From: Olivibacter jilunii
Lineage (GTDB): Bacteria; Bacteroidota; Bacteroidia; Sphingobacteriales; Sphingobacteriaceae
Assembly (NCBI RefSeq): GCF_900607235.1
Contig: NZ_LR027849.1
Span: forward strand, 806,001 to 870,000
Reading direction: 5' to 3'
DNA: 64,000 nt
The position numbers and the translations under genes are program-made. Shown here one piece after another: positions 54,689 to 63,125 of this stretch. How positions within the stretch are numbered: position 1 is the first letter of the stretch; each line of letters opens with the position of its first letter. The notes under the pieces were generated by a model. It saw only the letters and a program-made list of their open reading frames with translations. It made no database searches and was not told where the DNA came from.

Positions 54689-56068
54689 ATGGAGAATAAC
54701 CTGGACACTCTGGTAGAACAAATAGAATTATTGATTGCCGAAGGTGATAAGGAACAGCTACAAGAATATCTGGATAGCCTAAATATATCCGAGGTAGAAG
54801 ATCTCATCGACGAACTGCCCGAATATGGTTCTACATTTATTGAGACGCTCAGTATCAATAGAGCGGTTAATGTCTTTAGGATTTTAGATTTCCCTACGCA
54901 AGAGCGAATTATAAAGAAACTATCCGGTGCAAAAATAACTGAACTGATCAACGAGTTGCCCCCGGATGATCGAACAGCTTTCTTTAGCGAACTTCACGGC
55001 GACGCCGTGAAGAAGATGATTATATTAATGCCGCCTGAGGATAGAAAGGAGGCTCTGACATTATTGGGTTATCCCGAGGATAGTGTAGGTCGATTGATGA
55101 CACCGGACTACGTAACGGTGAAACAAGACTTTACCGTGGCGCAAGCACTGGAACACATACGTAAATATGGGAAAGACTCCGAAACCATTGACGTCATTTA
55201 CGTGATAGACGATAAAGGCGTGTTACTTGACGATATCCGAATCCGCGAAATACTTTTGTCCGCTCCCGATGTAAAGGTTGCCGATCTAATGGATAATCGA
55301 TTAATCGCCCTTAATGCTTTCGATCCACAAGAAGAAGCTATCAATATATTTAGGATGAACAACCGGGTGGCTCTACCCGTAACTGATAAGCAGGGAATTA
55401 TGTTGGGGATCGTGACGGTGGACGATGTGTTGTGGATAGCTAATGAAGAGTATACTGAGGACATACAACGGATGGGGGGGTCCGAAGCGCTGGACGAGCC
55501 TTATTTGGACGTATCAATTTGGCATCTGGTAAAAAAACGGGCTCCATGGTTAATGGTGTTGTTTATCGGTCAGCTATTTACAGCTACCGTTATTGAAAAA
55601 TATGAGGTACAATTGGCGACAGCCGTTGTATTGATGACCTTTGTTCCTTTGATTACTTCAAGTGGAGGGAATACCGGTTCGCAAGCTTCTGCTCTTATTA
55701 TCCAGGCGATGGCTATGGGAGAGGTTAATCTATCTGATTGGTTTAGAGTCTTTAAAAGGGAATTGATATCCGGTGTCATATTAGGCGTTATCTTAGGTGT
55801 GCTTGGCTTATTGCGGATATTCGGTTATCATCTTTTCGGCGAATATGGGCAAGACTGGTTTTTAATCAGTATGGTCGTAGGCCTATCCCTGGTAGGAGTG
55901 ATATTATGGGGTTCTTTGGTTGGCTCCATGCTTCCCTTTATTTTAAGAAAATTGGGAGCCGATCCCGCCACGTCATCGGCTCCTTTTGTTGCTACTTTAG
56001 TGGATGTTACGGGGTTGGTCATCTATTTCACCGTGGCGACATCGATTCTAAAGGGTACGCTGCTTTAA
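54689..56068 (+). CDS. mgtE: magnesium transporter MgtE
   Basis: A 459-residue channel-type Mg2+ importer: cytoplasmic N-domain (about 20-130), two CBS domains (about 135-255; GRLMTPDYVTVKQDFTV, VALPVTDKQGIMLGIVTVDDV), and five C-terminal membrane helices with the pore region SGGNTGSQASALIIQAMAMGEV. The CBS domains act as an Mg2+ sensor gate in known homologues. It is convergent with the CusA-like gene 7 bp later. Confidence 0.94.
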   Translation: MENNLDTLVEQIELLIAEGDKEQLQEYLDSLNISEVEDLIDELPEYGSTFIETLSINRAVNVFRILDFPTQERIIKKLSGAKITELINELPPDDRTAFFSELHGDAVKKMIILMPPEDRKEALTLLGYPEDSVGRLMTPDYVTVKQDFTVAQALEHIRKYGKDSETIDVIYVIDDKGVLLDDIRIREILLSAPDVKVADLMDNRLIALNAFDPQEEAINIFRMNNRVALPVTDKQGIMLGIVTVDDVLWIANEEYTEDIQRMGGSEALDEPYLDVSIWHLVKKRAPWLMVLFIGQLFTATVIEKYEVQLATAVVLMTFVPLITSSGGNTGSQASALIIQAMAMGEVNLSDWFRVFKRELISGVILGVILGVLGLLRIFGYHLFGEYGQDWFLISMVVGLSLVGVILWGSLVGSMLPFILRKLGADPATSSAPFVATLVDVTGLVIYFTVATSILKGTLL

Positions 56069-56075
56069 TCGATTA

Positions 56076-59000
56076 TTACTTTTTCTTTTTATAGGCCAGG
56101 TAAAATACCTGTGGTAAAACAACAAGGCTCAGTATCATGCAGATTAAGAGCCCCCCAACGATCATGATGGCTAAGGGTTTCTGTATTTCAGAACCCATTC
56201 CCTGAGAAAGGGCAGCTGGTAATAAACCTAATGATCCCATAATAGCAATCATAAACACCGGTCTAATTCGGTCATATACTCCTTCCGAAATAGCATTTGA
56301 TAGATCTTTGCCTTTGATTAAATTGCTTTTCATAACTGAAATAAGAATAATTCCATCAATTGTTCCTACACCGAACAAAATAATGAAACCAATACCGGCA
56401 GAAATACCAAAAATGGTTCCTGTTAACCATAAAGATATGAAGCCACCAATAAAGGCAAAAGGAATGGTTATTAACGAAATGAGTGTATCCTTTAAGTTGC
56501 CAAAGTTTAAGTACAAAAGAAAGGCTATTAGCAGCAGAGACACAGGCACTATAACGGCCAGTCTACTTAAAGCGCGTTGTTGGTTTTCAAAATCACCCGC
56601 CCACTCTAATCTGTAGGATGAGGGGAGAGACACTTGTTTCGTTACCTTATCCTGTGCTTCTTTAATTGCGCTGCCCAGGTCACGTCCCCTGACTGAAAAG
56701 CCGACGGCAATATAGCGCGAGTTCCCTTGCCGATAAATAAAGGCAGGGCCTGAATGATACCCGATGTCAGCAATTTCGTAGAGCGGAATTTTAGCATTGT
56801 CGATTGAGGGAACTAAAATATTTTTAATCTGTTCTTCTGTATCCCGAAAGGGCTTATCATAGCGTACGCGAATATCAAACATCTTTTCTCCGTCATAAAA
56901 GGTAGACGCCGCCTTTCCTCCAATAGCCATTTCAACAACGGCTTGTGCGTCACGCATGGAAACACCGTATCGTGCCATTCTGGCCTCACTCAAGCGTATT
57001 CTTAATTCCGGTAAGCCAATATTTCTAAAAACTAATAGATCTTCAATCCCCTTTACCTGATTCAGGCTTTTGGCGATACTATCCGCAATTTGTTCTAATT
57101 TGTATAGATCATCACCGTATACTTTTGCCACTAAAGAACTCTTAACACCGGCAACATACTCCTCCACATTATCCATAATGGGTTGGCTAAAGCCGAAATT
57201 AATCCCCGGATAAACATTAAGCGTTGCTTCCATCTCTTCCAGGAGGTCTTCTTTCGTTATGTTTTTTCGCCATTCGTTGTCGTCCTTTAGCTGCACGTGA
57301 AATTCTATATTGAAGAAACCCGTTGGGTCCGTTCCATCGTTAGGTCGTCCTGTTTGTGTCAGTATAAACTTCACTTCCTGAAATCTTCTCAATTTTTCTT
57401 TCATTTCTTTGGTTAAACGTACCGATTCGTCGAGATTTACGCTATTTGGTAGGGTTGCTCGTATATAGATGGCACCCTCATTCAATTCAGGTATGAATTC
57501 TGTACCAATTTTGGTAAAGCCGATGCTGCAAATTGTTAAAAGCAAAGCAAATAAGAACAAGGTTGTTTTGATATGCCTGTGGGCAAATTGATAGCAATTG
57601 AAAATGAGCCGACGAAAGAACTCGGCAACGGGATTGTGCCGATCCACCACATGGGTATTCAATAAGAGCTTGCACATGGCCGGAACGTAGGTGAGCGATA
57701 ATAAAAGCGATCCTAAAAGTGCATAACCCAAAGTGAAAGCTAAGGGTGCAAACATCTTGCCTTCAACTTTCTGGAAAGTGAAAATCGGCATCAGTGCGAT
57801 GATCAATATAATTTGGGCAAAAAGGATAGATTTTGCGACGCCCTTTGCGTTTTTTCTTATAATGCCTCCTTTAGCAATTTTGTTGAAGCGTTCCATTCCC
57901 AATAGCTTCGCCTTTTTGTCGAGACTTACATATACGTGCTCTACAATAACCATCGTACCTTCCAAAAGTAATCCGAAATCAATAGCACCAATTGAAATTA
58001 AATTGGCGGGTAAACCCTGGATCCTCAGCATCAAAATTGCGAACAGAAACGCCAGTGGGATGACGGAAGCAACGATTACGGTTGTACGCCAGTTAAATAG
58101 AAATAAGAATATGACAACGGATACCAGTACAATACCTTCAATCAAGTTATGCGTTACAGTATCTACCGTTTTCTCCACAAGATGCGTGCGATCGTGAAAA
58201 GCTTCAATTTTAACACCTTTCGGCAGTATACGATCGTTTAAATCCTGTATACGTTCTTTCAATCGTTCAATAACTTCACTTGGGTTTTCGCCCCGTAACA
58301 TCACGACGATGCCTTCGATCAGGTCGTCTTGTTCATTTAATCCGGCCTGACCTAATCTTGGTTTGCTGCTAATCTGGACGTCGGCCACATTTTTTACCAG
58401 TACGGGGACCCCGTTTACATTTTTTATCAATATACTGGCGATATCACTTACCTTGTCAAGTAAACCAACGCCCCGAACCACATAGGCTTGATCGCCCCTT
58501 TGAATGACATCGCCTCCCACATTAATATTGCTCTTTTCTACCGCATCATATACATCAAGAGCCGTCAAATTATAGTTTGCTAACTCAGCGGGATTAACTC
58601 TTATTTCAAATATCTTTTCCTCACCACCGAAACTAACAATGTCTGCCACGCCATCTACGGATAAAAGTTCTCTTTCAATAACCCAGTTTTGCAATGCAGA
58701 TAACTCTCTAATCGGAATCTTTTTTTCACTTTTAATTACATACCTAAAAATCTCGCCGGTTGCCCCATAGGGCGGCTCTATTTCTGCTTCAGCCCCTTCG
58801 GGTAGATCAACAGCACGCAACCGGTTGGCTGTATACTGTTGGGCGTAAAAGTCTTCTATATGATCTTTGAAATTGACAGTGATCACAGATAGGCCAAAAA
58901 GTGATATGGAGCGGACTTCTGTTTTACCGGGAATGGTGTTCATTTCCTTGCTTATCGGCAAAGTAATGAACTTTTCTATTTCTTCGGCGCTTCTCCCGGG

Positions 59001-59168
59001 CCATTGCGTGATGATCCGTGCACGTGTATTGGTAACATCAGGAAAGGCCTCTATAGGAGTATGTTTATACGCATAGACGCCGGCGGCTATCAAGAGGGCC
59101 ACAAAAAAGAAAACAATCAGTTGATTCTTCAGTGAAAAACCAACAATCTTCTCTACAAGTTTAATCAT
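56076..59168 (-). CDS. heavy-metal efflux RND pump, CusA/CzcA family
   Basis: A 1030-residue inner-membrane RND transporter with twelve helices and two large periplasmic loops. N-terminal FPDVTNTRARIITQWPGRSAEEIEKFITLPISKEMNTIPG and the TM4 motif with Asp397, Glu403 and Glu410 mark it as HME-type, exporting Cu(I)/Ag(I) or Co/Zn/Cd. It shares an operon with an adaptor (54 bp upstream) and a TolC-type porin. The middle acidic residue of the motif is Glu instead of Asp. Confidence 0.92.
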   Translation of the reverse strand: MIKLVEKIVGFSLKNQLIVFFFVALLIAAGVYAYKHTPIEAFPDVTNTRARIITQWPGRSAEEIEKFITLPISKEMNTIPGKTEVRSISLFGLSVITVNFKDHIEDFYAQQYTANRLRAVDLPEGAEAEIEPPYGATGEIFRYVIKSEKKIPIRELSALQNWVIERELLSVDGVADIVSFGGEEKIFEIRVNPAELANYNLTALDVYDAVEKSNINVGGDVIQRGDQAYVVRGVGLLDKVSDIASILIKNVNGVPVLVKNVADVQISSKPRLGQAGLNEQDDLIEGIVVMLRGENPSEVIERLKERIQDLNDRILPKGVKIEAFHDRTHLVEKTVDTVTHNLIEGIVLVSVVIFLFLFNWRTTVIVASVIPLAFLFAILMLRIQGLPANLISIGAIDFGLLLEGTMVIVEHVYVSLDKKAKLLGMERFNKIAKGGIIRKNAKGVAKSILFAQIILIIALMPIFTFQKVEGKMFAPLAFTLGYALLGSLLLSLTYVPAMCKLLLNTHVVDRHNPVAEFFRRLIFNCYQFAHRHIKTTLFLFALLLTICSIGFTKIGTEFIPELNEGAIYIRATLPNSVNLDESVRLTKEMKEKLRRFQEVKFILTQTGRPNDGTDPTGFFNIEFHVQLKDDNEWRKNITKEDLLEEMEATLNVYPGINFGFSQPIMDNVEEYVAGVKSSLVAKVYGDDLYKLEQIADSIAKSLNQVKGIEDLLVFRNIGLPELRIRLSEARMARYGVSMRDAQAVVEMAIGGKAASTFYDGEKMFDIRVRYDKPFRDTEEQIKNILVPSIDNAKIPLYEIADIGYHSGPAFIYRQGNSRYIAVGFSVRGRDLGSAIKEAQDKVTKQVSLPSSYRLEWAGDFENQQRALSRLAVIVPVSLLLIAFLLYLNFGNLKDTLISLITIPFAFIGGFISLWLTGTIFGISAGIGFIILFGVGTIDGIILISVMKSNLIKGKDLSNAISEGVYDRIRPVFMIAIMGSLGLLPAALSQGMGSEIQKPLAIMIVGGLLICMILSLVVLPQVFYLAYKKKK

Positions 59169-59221
59169 TTGAAATAAAGTATGAGTAGGGGATAGCGCTT
59201 AAAATAACTTAGAACAAATTG

Positions 59222-60331
59222 TTATCTTCCGATCAATCGGTTATAGATTAATAAACTGTTTTTACCAATAATACGATCACCGTCATGAAGGTGGTCATCA
59301 GACACATAATAATAATGATTGTCTTCATAGCTAGGTGTAAAATCCACCACCTCTAAATCACAATCGTTATTGTATTTAATAAGATGATACGCTTCATTAT
59401 CAAAAATAACGGCGTTATGTGGAATGGCCATGCTGTGAACTTGATGATCTAAGTAAACATCAATGGTAGCCATCATTTCCGGTCTTAATAGTAAGTCTTG
59501 ATTGTCTAGCTCAATAATGGCTTTCAGAACACGTTCGTTTGGGTCCACTACATTGGAAATACGATTAATAACCCCATTAAAATGCTTGTTTGGATAGGCT
59601 GTTGTTTCTATATTGACAGATTGTCCCCTTCGTACACTACTAATATTGCCGGTATACACGTTAGCTTTTACCCAAACCCTACTCAAATCGCCAATTACAA
59701 ACAGCGGTTCTCCTCCCGCTTCTATCTGCTGACCATTTACAATATTTTTCTCCACGATGTACCCATCATTCTTTGAGCGGATAACCAGTACTCCTTTTTC
59801 AATATTGCCACCAAAGATATCTAAGCTTGCTTTGGTCTTTTTAATTTCGAATTGTGCATTACTTACATCAGCCTGTGCCTCTAAAATTTCTTTATCCGAA
59901 GCTACGCCATCGGCATATAAATTTTGGGTTGCGCTTAATTGTCTTTGTGCAATTTTTAATTTTAGTTCGGCTTCATTCAAACCGGCAACCATATCATTCA
60001 GGTCTGTGCTGCTTATTTCAAGTAATATCTGACCTTTCTTCACATAGTCGCCAAGGCTGAATCCCACATGTTGCACCACACCGCTTAATAGCGGTACAAA
60101 TTTGTAAACTTTATCTTCGTCATAGCTAACACTTCCGGTAAGTTTGAGAATTTCCTTGTTTTCAACGCTTGTTCGGATCGTCTCGGTTGATATTATTTTT
60201 TTAAGATCATCGTTCAAACAGGTTTTTTTTATGTTTTCTTCTTCTTGACCTCCATTGCTTTCTTTACTTGAATTACAAGAGCTTACACCTAAGGCTATAA
60301 TGAACGAAATAAATATTATACTTTTTCTCAT
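59222..60331 (-). CDS. RND efflux periplasmic adaptor (CusB/CzcB-like) lipoprotein
   Basis: A 369-residue membrane fusion protein. Signal peptide with lipobox VSSC (Cys19) marks it as a lipoprotein. Next come barrel-sandwich and alpha-hairpin regions (about 80-190) with GDYVKKGQILLEISSTDLND and KKTKASLDIFGG, then beta-barrel parts (AKVNVYTG- and NPNERVLKAIIELDNQ-like stretches). It links the RND pump to the TolC porin across the periplasm. It lacks the His/Met-rich metal segments of some CzcB proteins. Confidence 0.9.
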   Translation of the reverse strand: MRKSIIFISFIIALGVSSCNSSKESNGGQEEENIKKTCLNDDLKKIISTETIRTSVENKEILKLTGSVSYDEDKVYKFVPLLSGVVQHVGFSLGDYVKKGQILLEISSTDLNDMVAGLNEAELKLKIAQRQLSATQNLYADGVASDKEILEAQADVSNAQFEIKKTKASLDIFGGNIEKGVLVIRSKNDGYIVEKNIVNGQQIEAGGEPLFVIGDLSRVWVKANVYTGNISSVRRGQSVNIETTAYPNKHFNGVINRISNVVDPNERVLKAIIELDNQDLLLRPEMMATIDVYLDHQVHSMAIPHNAVIFDNEAYHLIKYNNDCDLEVVDFTPSYEDNHYYYVSDDHLHDGDRIIGKNSLLIYNRLIGR

Positions 60332-60473
60332 TAGAATGAATTTGTTTATGTATCACCTGTTTAAGGTACTTATCTATAAATGCTATTTTCAGCGCCGAAG
60401 CGCTTTGAATAAACTTGGTTAATATGTTAGTTGAAGCTTACTTTCTCATACCTATTCAATTTTTCCTATCCAG

Positions 60474-61775
60474 CTACAGATCCTTGCCAATTATATAGGT
60501 CAGTTCGCAAGCCTGTAATTGAATATCCCTTTTCGTTTTGTAGTACAATTGTTTATTGCTTTTAAATGAATCGAAGAGATCAAGAAATTCAAGCAGGCTC
60601 AGGTTGCGGCTGAGTAGATTATTGGCGATAGATGATTGCATTTTTTCTAACTGAACAAGGTAATTGGCATCGAAACTTCTATAAAGCTGAATCCGCTGGC
60701 GGATGTTTTTGTAGGTCTCGTCCAGCTGATTGCGAATGGCGTTTCTCTTTTCCTCCGTCAACTGCTCCTGCTTTTTCATCTCAATTGTGGCATACTTAAT
60801 ATTGCCTTTGTTTCTATCAAACAAGGGTAAATCGAACGAAATACCGGCACCGAAAAAATTGAACATCGTAGAACCATTGCGATCATAGTTTAAATTAACA
60901 GTCAGGTCTGGAATCCTTTTTGCTTTTTCAACAGCCAATGTAGATGATGAAACTTCTTTTAGACTATTGGCAATCTTAAGTTGACTGTTATGATGATCAG
61001 CCATTTCAAGCAATGCCGTATAGGGCATATCGGACCATTTATTAATCGTCTTTTCGTTAAGTTTATTGTCATTTAGTACAATGAAGGTAGAACCACTAAT
61101 GGCCATAAGCGTTTTTAGATTTGATTGCAACTTATTGCGTTCTTCGCTAGTTTCATTAAGTTCACTGAGCAGCTCAATTCCAAGCGCCTTGAGGCGTAGA
61201 TAGCTGGCTTGCGATATATTTCCTTCCTGCAGTTGCACCTCCTGTGCCTTTACTAGCTTGTTAACGAGCTGTGCTTGTCGTTCCAGATCCGAAAAAGTTT
61301 CCTGATTAAATAATAAATTAGCCAGAAGCGCCCTAAACTCTACTTTTAATGATTGTAAAAAATCGATGAACGTATTTTCCGCTAATTGTTTATTGCTGAC
61401 TTCAAGGCTTATGTTTTTCTTTCTTTTCCTAGCCGTTAAGATCAATTGTTCGAGTTGTACGGTAAATTGTTGATTGCGCGCAAAGCTTCCGAATAGAGGC
61501 GGAATGGATTCGGATGTAGAATTGCGATTCAAGTTGATTTCATCAATACTCAAGTTTGGGTTTGGCCAAACTTTCGCTTGCAGTATCAAAGCATTTGCCT
61601 GATCGATATTTAATCGTTCGGCTATCAATGATAAGTTATTGCGAAGAAATAGCTGTTCCGCTTCTTCGGGATATATGCGGAGCGTATCCGGTTTTATCTG
61701 TCCGTAAGAGACGCTACAAATGGAAGAAAGAAAAAATATAACCAATAGAATAGGTGTCTTTGCCGTCATTATCAT
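60474..61775 (-). CDS. TolC-family outer membrane efflux protein
   Basis: A 433-residue protein with a signal peptide (about 1-25) and two long coiled-coil repeats typical of TolC/OEP (e.g. AEQLFLRNNLSLIAERLNIDQANALILQAKVWPNPNLSI and the later NRNKGNIKYATIEMKKQEQLTEEKRNAIRNQLDETYKN). First gene of the operon TolC-adaptor-pump. The ATG at 61773-61775 was chosen; the ATG two codons later is an alternative. Confidence 0.9.
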   Translation of the reverse strand: MIMTAKTPILLVIFFLSSICSVSYGQIKPDTLRIYPEEAEQLFLRNNLSLIAERLNIDQANALILQAKVWPNPNLSIDEINLNRNSTSESIPPLFGSFARNQQFTVQLEQLILTARKRKKNISLEVSNKQLAENTFIDFLQSLKVEFRALLANLLFNQETFSDLERQAQLVNKLVKAQEVQLQEGNISQASYLRLKALGIELLSELNETSEERNKLQSNLKTLMAISGSTFIVLNDNKLNEKTINKWSDMPYTALLEMADHHNSQLKIANSLKEVSSSTLAVEKAKRIPDLTVNLNYDRNGSTMFNFFGAGISFDLPLFDRNKGNIKYATIEMKKQEQLTEEKRNAIRNQLDETYKNIRQRIQLYRSFDANYLVQLEKMQSSIANNLLSRNLSLLEFLDLFDSFKSNKQLYYKTKRDIQLQACELTYIIGKDL

Positions 61776-61842
61776 TCATTATAATGCAGCAAAGATGAGG
61801 CACGCCTTATTAGGAATACTTTATAAGTATATTAGAGTTAGA

Positions 61843-62868
61843 TTAAAGTTGTGGGCCTTTTGAACTTTCCCTTACGATTAGTAAGGGGTCAAGCTTGATT
61901 CTTTGCGGGGCCATTTTATAAAAACTTCCCTCTTTTAACATCGTCAAAAATAACTGTGCTGTCTCTTGTCCCATCAAATGCGTTTGTTGATCAATGGTTG
62001 AAAGAGATGGCGTAACCAGACTGCCGAAAGCTTCGTTGGCAAAGCCTATTACACCTACTTCTTCCGGTATTCTGATCTGTTGTGATTTTAACTGCTGTAT
62101 AACTCCCATAGCAGTAAAGTCTTCTAGTGTAAAAATAGCATCAAAGTCGATGCCTCTGCTTGTCAACTCCTTTACACAGTCTTTACCGAAATTAAGCGAT
62201 AAGTTGCCCTTAAGAATTAAATCCTCGTTAACGGGAATATTATAGGCTTTCAAAGCATCTAAATAACCTTTTAGACGTTCCTTAAAAATGGATAGATCCC
62301 TTGTTTCTGTAATGTGGATGATCTTTTTATACCCAGATTGGATGAGGTGTTCTGTTGCCATATAGCCACCTTTGTAATCGTCTATAGTAACGGACGGTGC
62401 ATTCAATTGATATAACGCACGATCGAAAAACGTAAGCGGAATATTTTTCGAGATAATTTCCTCAAAGATGGTACTATCTTCACGGTCGATAGCAAATGAG
62501 GTAATGATGCCATCAACACGCGAATTAAGCAGCGTTTCAATACCTTTGTCCTCTTTTTTATAGGATTCCTGCGATTGGTATAAAAGTATCGAATATCCAT
62601 GTTGGTTCATAATAGATTCAATACCATGTACCACTGAGCTGAAGAAACTAACGTCCAACGAAGGGACGAGGACACCGATGATATTACTTTTGCCCGAACG
62701 TAGCGAAGAGGCAATCTTGTTTTTACTATACCCTAGTTTCTCGGCTGTCTTCTTTACAGCTTCTTTTGTTGATTTACTAATAGCAGGATGATCATTTAAG
62801 GCCCTTGCAACAGTTGAAAATGTGATGTTCAGTTCTTTGGCAATATCCAGTATAGTGACTTTCTTCAT
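61843..62868 (-). CDS. LacI-family transcriptional regulator, probable xylose regulator
   Basis: A 341-residue repressor: N-terminal helix-turn-helix (VTILDIAKELNITFSTVARALNDHPAISKSTKEAVKKTAEKLGY), then a periplasmic-binding-protein-like sugar domain. It diverges from xylB, 257 bp away, and a LacI-type operator lies in front of xylB, which suggests it controls xylose genes. The ligand is inferred from context. Confidence 0.87.
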   Translation of the reverse strand: MKKVTILDIAKELNITFSTVARALNDHPAISKSTKEAVKKTAEKLGYSKNKIASSLRSGKSNIIGVLVPSLDVSFFSSVVHGIESIMNQHGYSILLYQSQESYKKEDKGIETLLNSRVDGIITSFAIDREDSTIFEEIISKNIPLTFFDRALYQLNAPSVTIDDYKGGYMATEHLIQSGYKKIIHITETRDLSIFKERLKGYLDALKAYNIPVNEDLILKGNLSLNFGKDCVKELTSRGIDFDAIFTLEDFTAMGVIQQLKSQQIRIPEEVGVIGFANEAFGSLVTPSLSTIDQQTHLMGQETAQLFLTMLKEGSFYKMAPQRIKLDPLLIVRESSKGPQL

Positions 62869-62994
62869 TCGGTAATATAATATTTAAACTTGGGTTGCCG
62901 GAACTAGACCACCAAAGCAAAGATCCACGGCTATTATAGAAAATATACGAAATAATTTATCAAACATAGAAAAAATGAAGGTGATATGCAATTT

Positions 62995-63006
62995 TGCTAT
63001 ATAGCA
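62995..63006. repeat. 12-bp palindrome TGCTATATAGCA in the lacI/xylB intergenic region
   Basis: Perfect 12-bp palindrome about 130 bp upstream of xylB and 127 bp upstream of the LacI gene start. It could be a regulator site but does not have the central CG of a LacI-type operator. Confidence 0.35.
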
Positions 63007-63056
63007 GCGGGCGATATCATTGTGAAGCCAAAAACAATAAAATAATACGCTGCCTA

Positions 63057-63087
63057 TTGCAATTTTCATTCTTTAGTTCTATTTTTA
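63057..63087 (+). promoter_or_regulatory. xylB promoter, TTG-N20-TATTTTTA
   Basis: TTG (63057-63059), 20-bp spacer, TATTTTTA (63080-63087), one base off the TAnnTTTG consensus. The LacI-type operator begins at the next base, covering the start site. Confidence 0.5.
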
Positions 63088-63101
63088 TGCCAACGTTAGC
63101 A
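63088..63101 (+). promoter_or_regulatory. LacI-type operator TGCCAACGTTAGCA
   Basis: A 14-bp near-palindrome with central CG matching the general LacI/CcpA operator layout TGnnAnCGnTnnCA; only one pair of positions is non-symmetric. It lies immediately after the -7 box and 24 bp before the xylB ATG, where a repressor would block initiation. Confidence 0.6.
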
Positions 63102-63125
63102 TTAACCTAAGTAAACTGGAGATCT

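Noticed and set aside
57733-58197. Plus-strand open frame of 154 codons inside the RND pump gene
   Set aside because: It is antisense to a clear, conserved pump sequence and its translation is low-complexity and unlike any family; a reading-frame shadow.
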